Positions 14,346 through 14,652 of a DNA stretch of 14,652 bases are shown in pieces. Position 1 is the first letter of the stretch; the number at the start of each line of letters is the position of its first letter. A program made the position numbers and the translations under genes. Source of the stretch: JBPCRW01 sp050996405 (GTDB lineage: Bacteria > Acidobacteriota > Blastocatellia > Pyrinomonadales > Pyrinomonadaceae); assembly GCA_050996405.1 (NCBI GenBank), contig JBPCRW010000179.1, positions 1 to 14,652 of the forward strand, written 5' to 3'. Below the pieces are notes generated by a model. The model made no database searches, was not told the DNA's origin, and saw only the letters and a program-made list of their open reading frames with translations.

Positions 14346-14399
14346 ATAAAACGGGGTATAATTTAGAGAAACGGATTCTGTCAGATCCAAATAAACGAA

Positions 14400-14429
14400 T
14401 GTCGGAAGAATTTCAACTAAATCCCGAAC
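14400..14429. repeat. Direct repeat, right copy (metH 3'-end fragment)
   Basis: This is identical over 30 bp to 12586-12615. The next base differs, the two after it match again, and similarity then stops. Read in the metH frame it gives SEEFQLNPE followed by RLR and a stop. Upstream of 14400 there is no metH similarity, so only this short piece is present. The gap 14346-14399 before it shows no other feature; TATAAT at 14357-14362 on the plus strand lacks a properly spaced -35. Confidence 0.9.
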
Positions 14430-14438
14430 GATTGAGAT

Positions 14439-14519
14439 GACGTGGGGCGAAACCGAATATACACAACTTTGAGTTCACCAAAGACCGTGAAAAGAAAGTC
14501 GCTGTTTCGCCCTCACGTC
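14439..14519 (-). ncRNA. Structured 3' non-coding end of the IS, possible bridge-RNA region
   Basis: GACGTGGGGCGAAAC (14439-14453) pairs with 14504-14519 over 15 base pairs, with a single bulged base at 14513. The 50-nt interior can form another hairpin (CTTTG 14467-14471 with CAAAG 14479-14483) and a small GAC/GTC-closed loop (14483-14500). IS110-family elements carry a structured guide (bridge) RNA in a non-coding end; in the IS1111-type group it lies downstream of the transposase, as here. This could also be a simple terminator-like or recombinase-binding repeat, since expression is not shown. Confidence 0.4.
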
Positions 14520-14545
14520 CAATGACTCCTATGCAAAGTCAAATG

Positions 14546-14652
14546 TTAAGCTGCGGCATTCAGTTGTCGCAGCTTGCGATTATACAAACGATCTTCCAGA
14601 TACCAATAGTCCAACTCTTTCTTCAACATTACAAAGATTATTGTCAGCAATT
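14546..14652 (-). CDS. Transposase C-terminus, probable IS110 family (partial, runs off the right edge)
   Basis: The minus-strand frame is open from the right edge to a TAA at 14548-14546 and gives 34 residues. The visible start, LLTIIFVMLKKELDYWYLED, resembles the end of IS110-type transposases, which typically finish with a KLLTI-x-x-MLK helix after the catalytic Ser domain. The N-terminal RuvC-like DEDD domain and catalytic Ser are outside the window, so the family call rests on this short tail only. Confidence 0.55.
   Translation of the reverse strand, partial: LLTIIFVMLKKELDYWYLEDRLYNRKLRQLNAAA

Larger units (their letters stand above)
14430..14652 (-). mobile_element. Right-edge insertion sequence, probable IS110 family (partial)
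   Basis: The unit consists of a transposase C-terminus (stop at 14546-14548, minus strand) and about 115 bp of non-coding sequence, ending near the point where metH similarity stops at 14429/14430. No terminal inverted repeat can be checked because the other end is outside the window. The element boundary is inferred from the break in similarity. Confidence 0.55.

Overview
The window looks like part of a Gram-negative chromosome of moderate GC content. The gene style (large secreted M1 peptidases with HEAT tails, a DUF937 protein, coding sequence containing an RSEPPALAGG-type translated repeat, heptamer repeats) suggests an Acidobacteriota member, perhaps Blastocatellia. That assignment is an inference from memory of the families and was not tested by search.

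Layout. Positions 1-208 hold no supported gene. A DUF937 protein (209-823) is followed by an inverted repeat built from heptamers (831-906). Next come two tandem, paralogous, secreted M1 zinc aminopeptidases with C-terminal HEAT-like tails (1005-3614 and 3699-6314), each followed by a strong intrinsic terminator. The gap 6315-6613 holds the second terminator, a 96-bp imperfect palindrome that resembles a MITE, and a small hairpin. A patatin/POTRA/beta-barrel protein of the type Vd (PlpD-like) secretion class follows (6614-8833).

The gap 8834-9095 carries a regulatory leader for metH: a sigma70-type promoter, an RNA that matches the SAM-II riboswitch core, and an antiterminator/terminator pair in which the antiterminator reuses riboswitch bases. 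Cobalamin-dependent methionine synthase (9096-12674) makes the precursor of SAM, so SAM feedback on this gene makes sense. MetH carries an in-frame extra segment of about 85 residues between its B12 and activation domains, partly made of repeat DNA.

The right part is an accessory region. A protein with an N-terminal XRE helix-turn-helix and a C-terminal PD-(D/E)XK nuclease signature (12726-13595) converges on a small DPPY DNA methyltransferase (13575-14297, minus). Together they look like a compact restriction-modification system. The same 15-nt sequence (ATATCCTAAAACAGG) lies upstream of both genes, which suggests that the HTH-nuclease regulates itself and the methylase. A 30-bp exact copy of the metH 3' end lies on the far side of the module (14400-14429), right against the end of a probable IS110-family element. 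The 3' non-coding end of that element can fold into a long stem enclosing smaller hairpins (14439-14519), and the last 34 codons of its transposase run off the right edge.

The most interesting points are the SAM-II-like control of metH, the self-regulated HTH-nuclease/methylase module with its metH-derived flanking repeat, and the possible bridge-RNA region of the IS.
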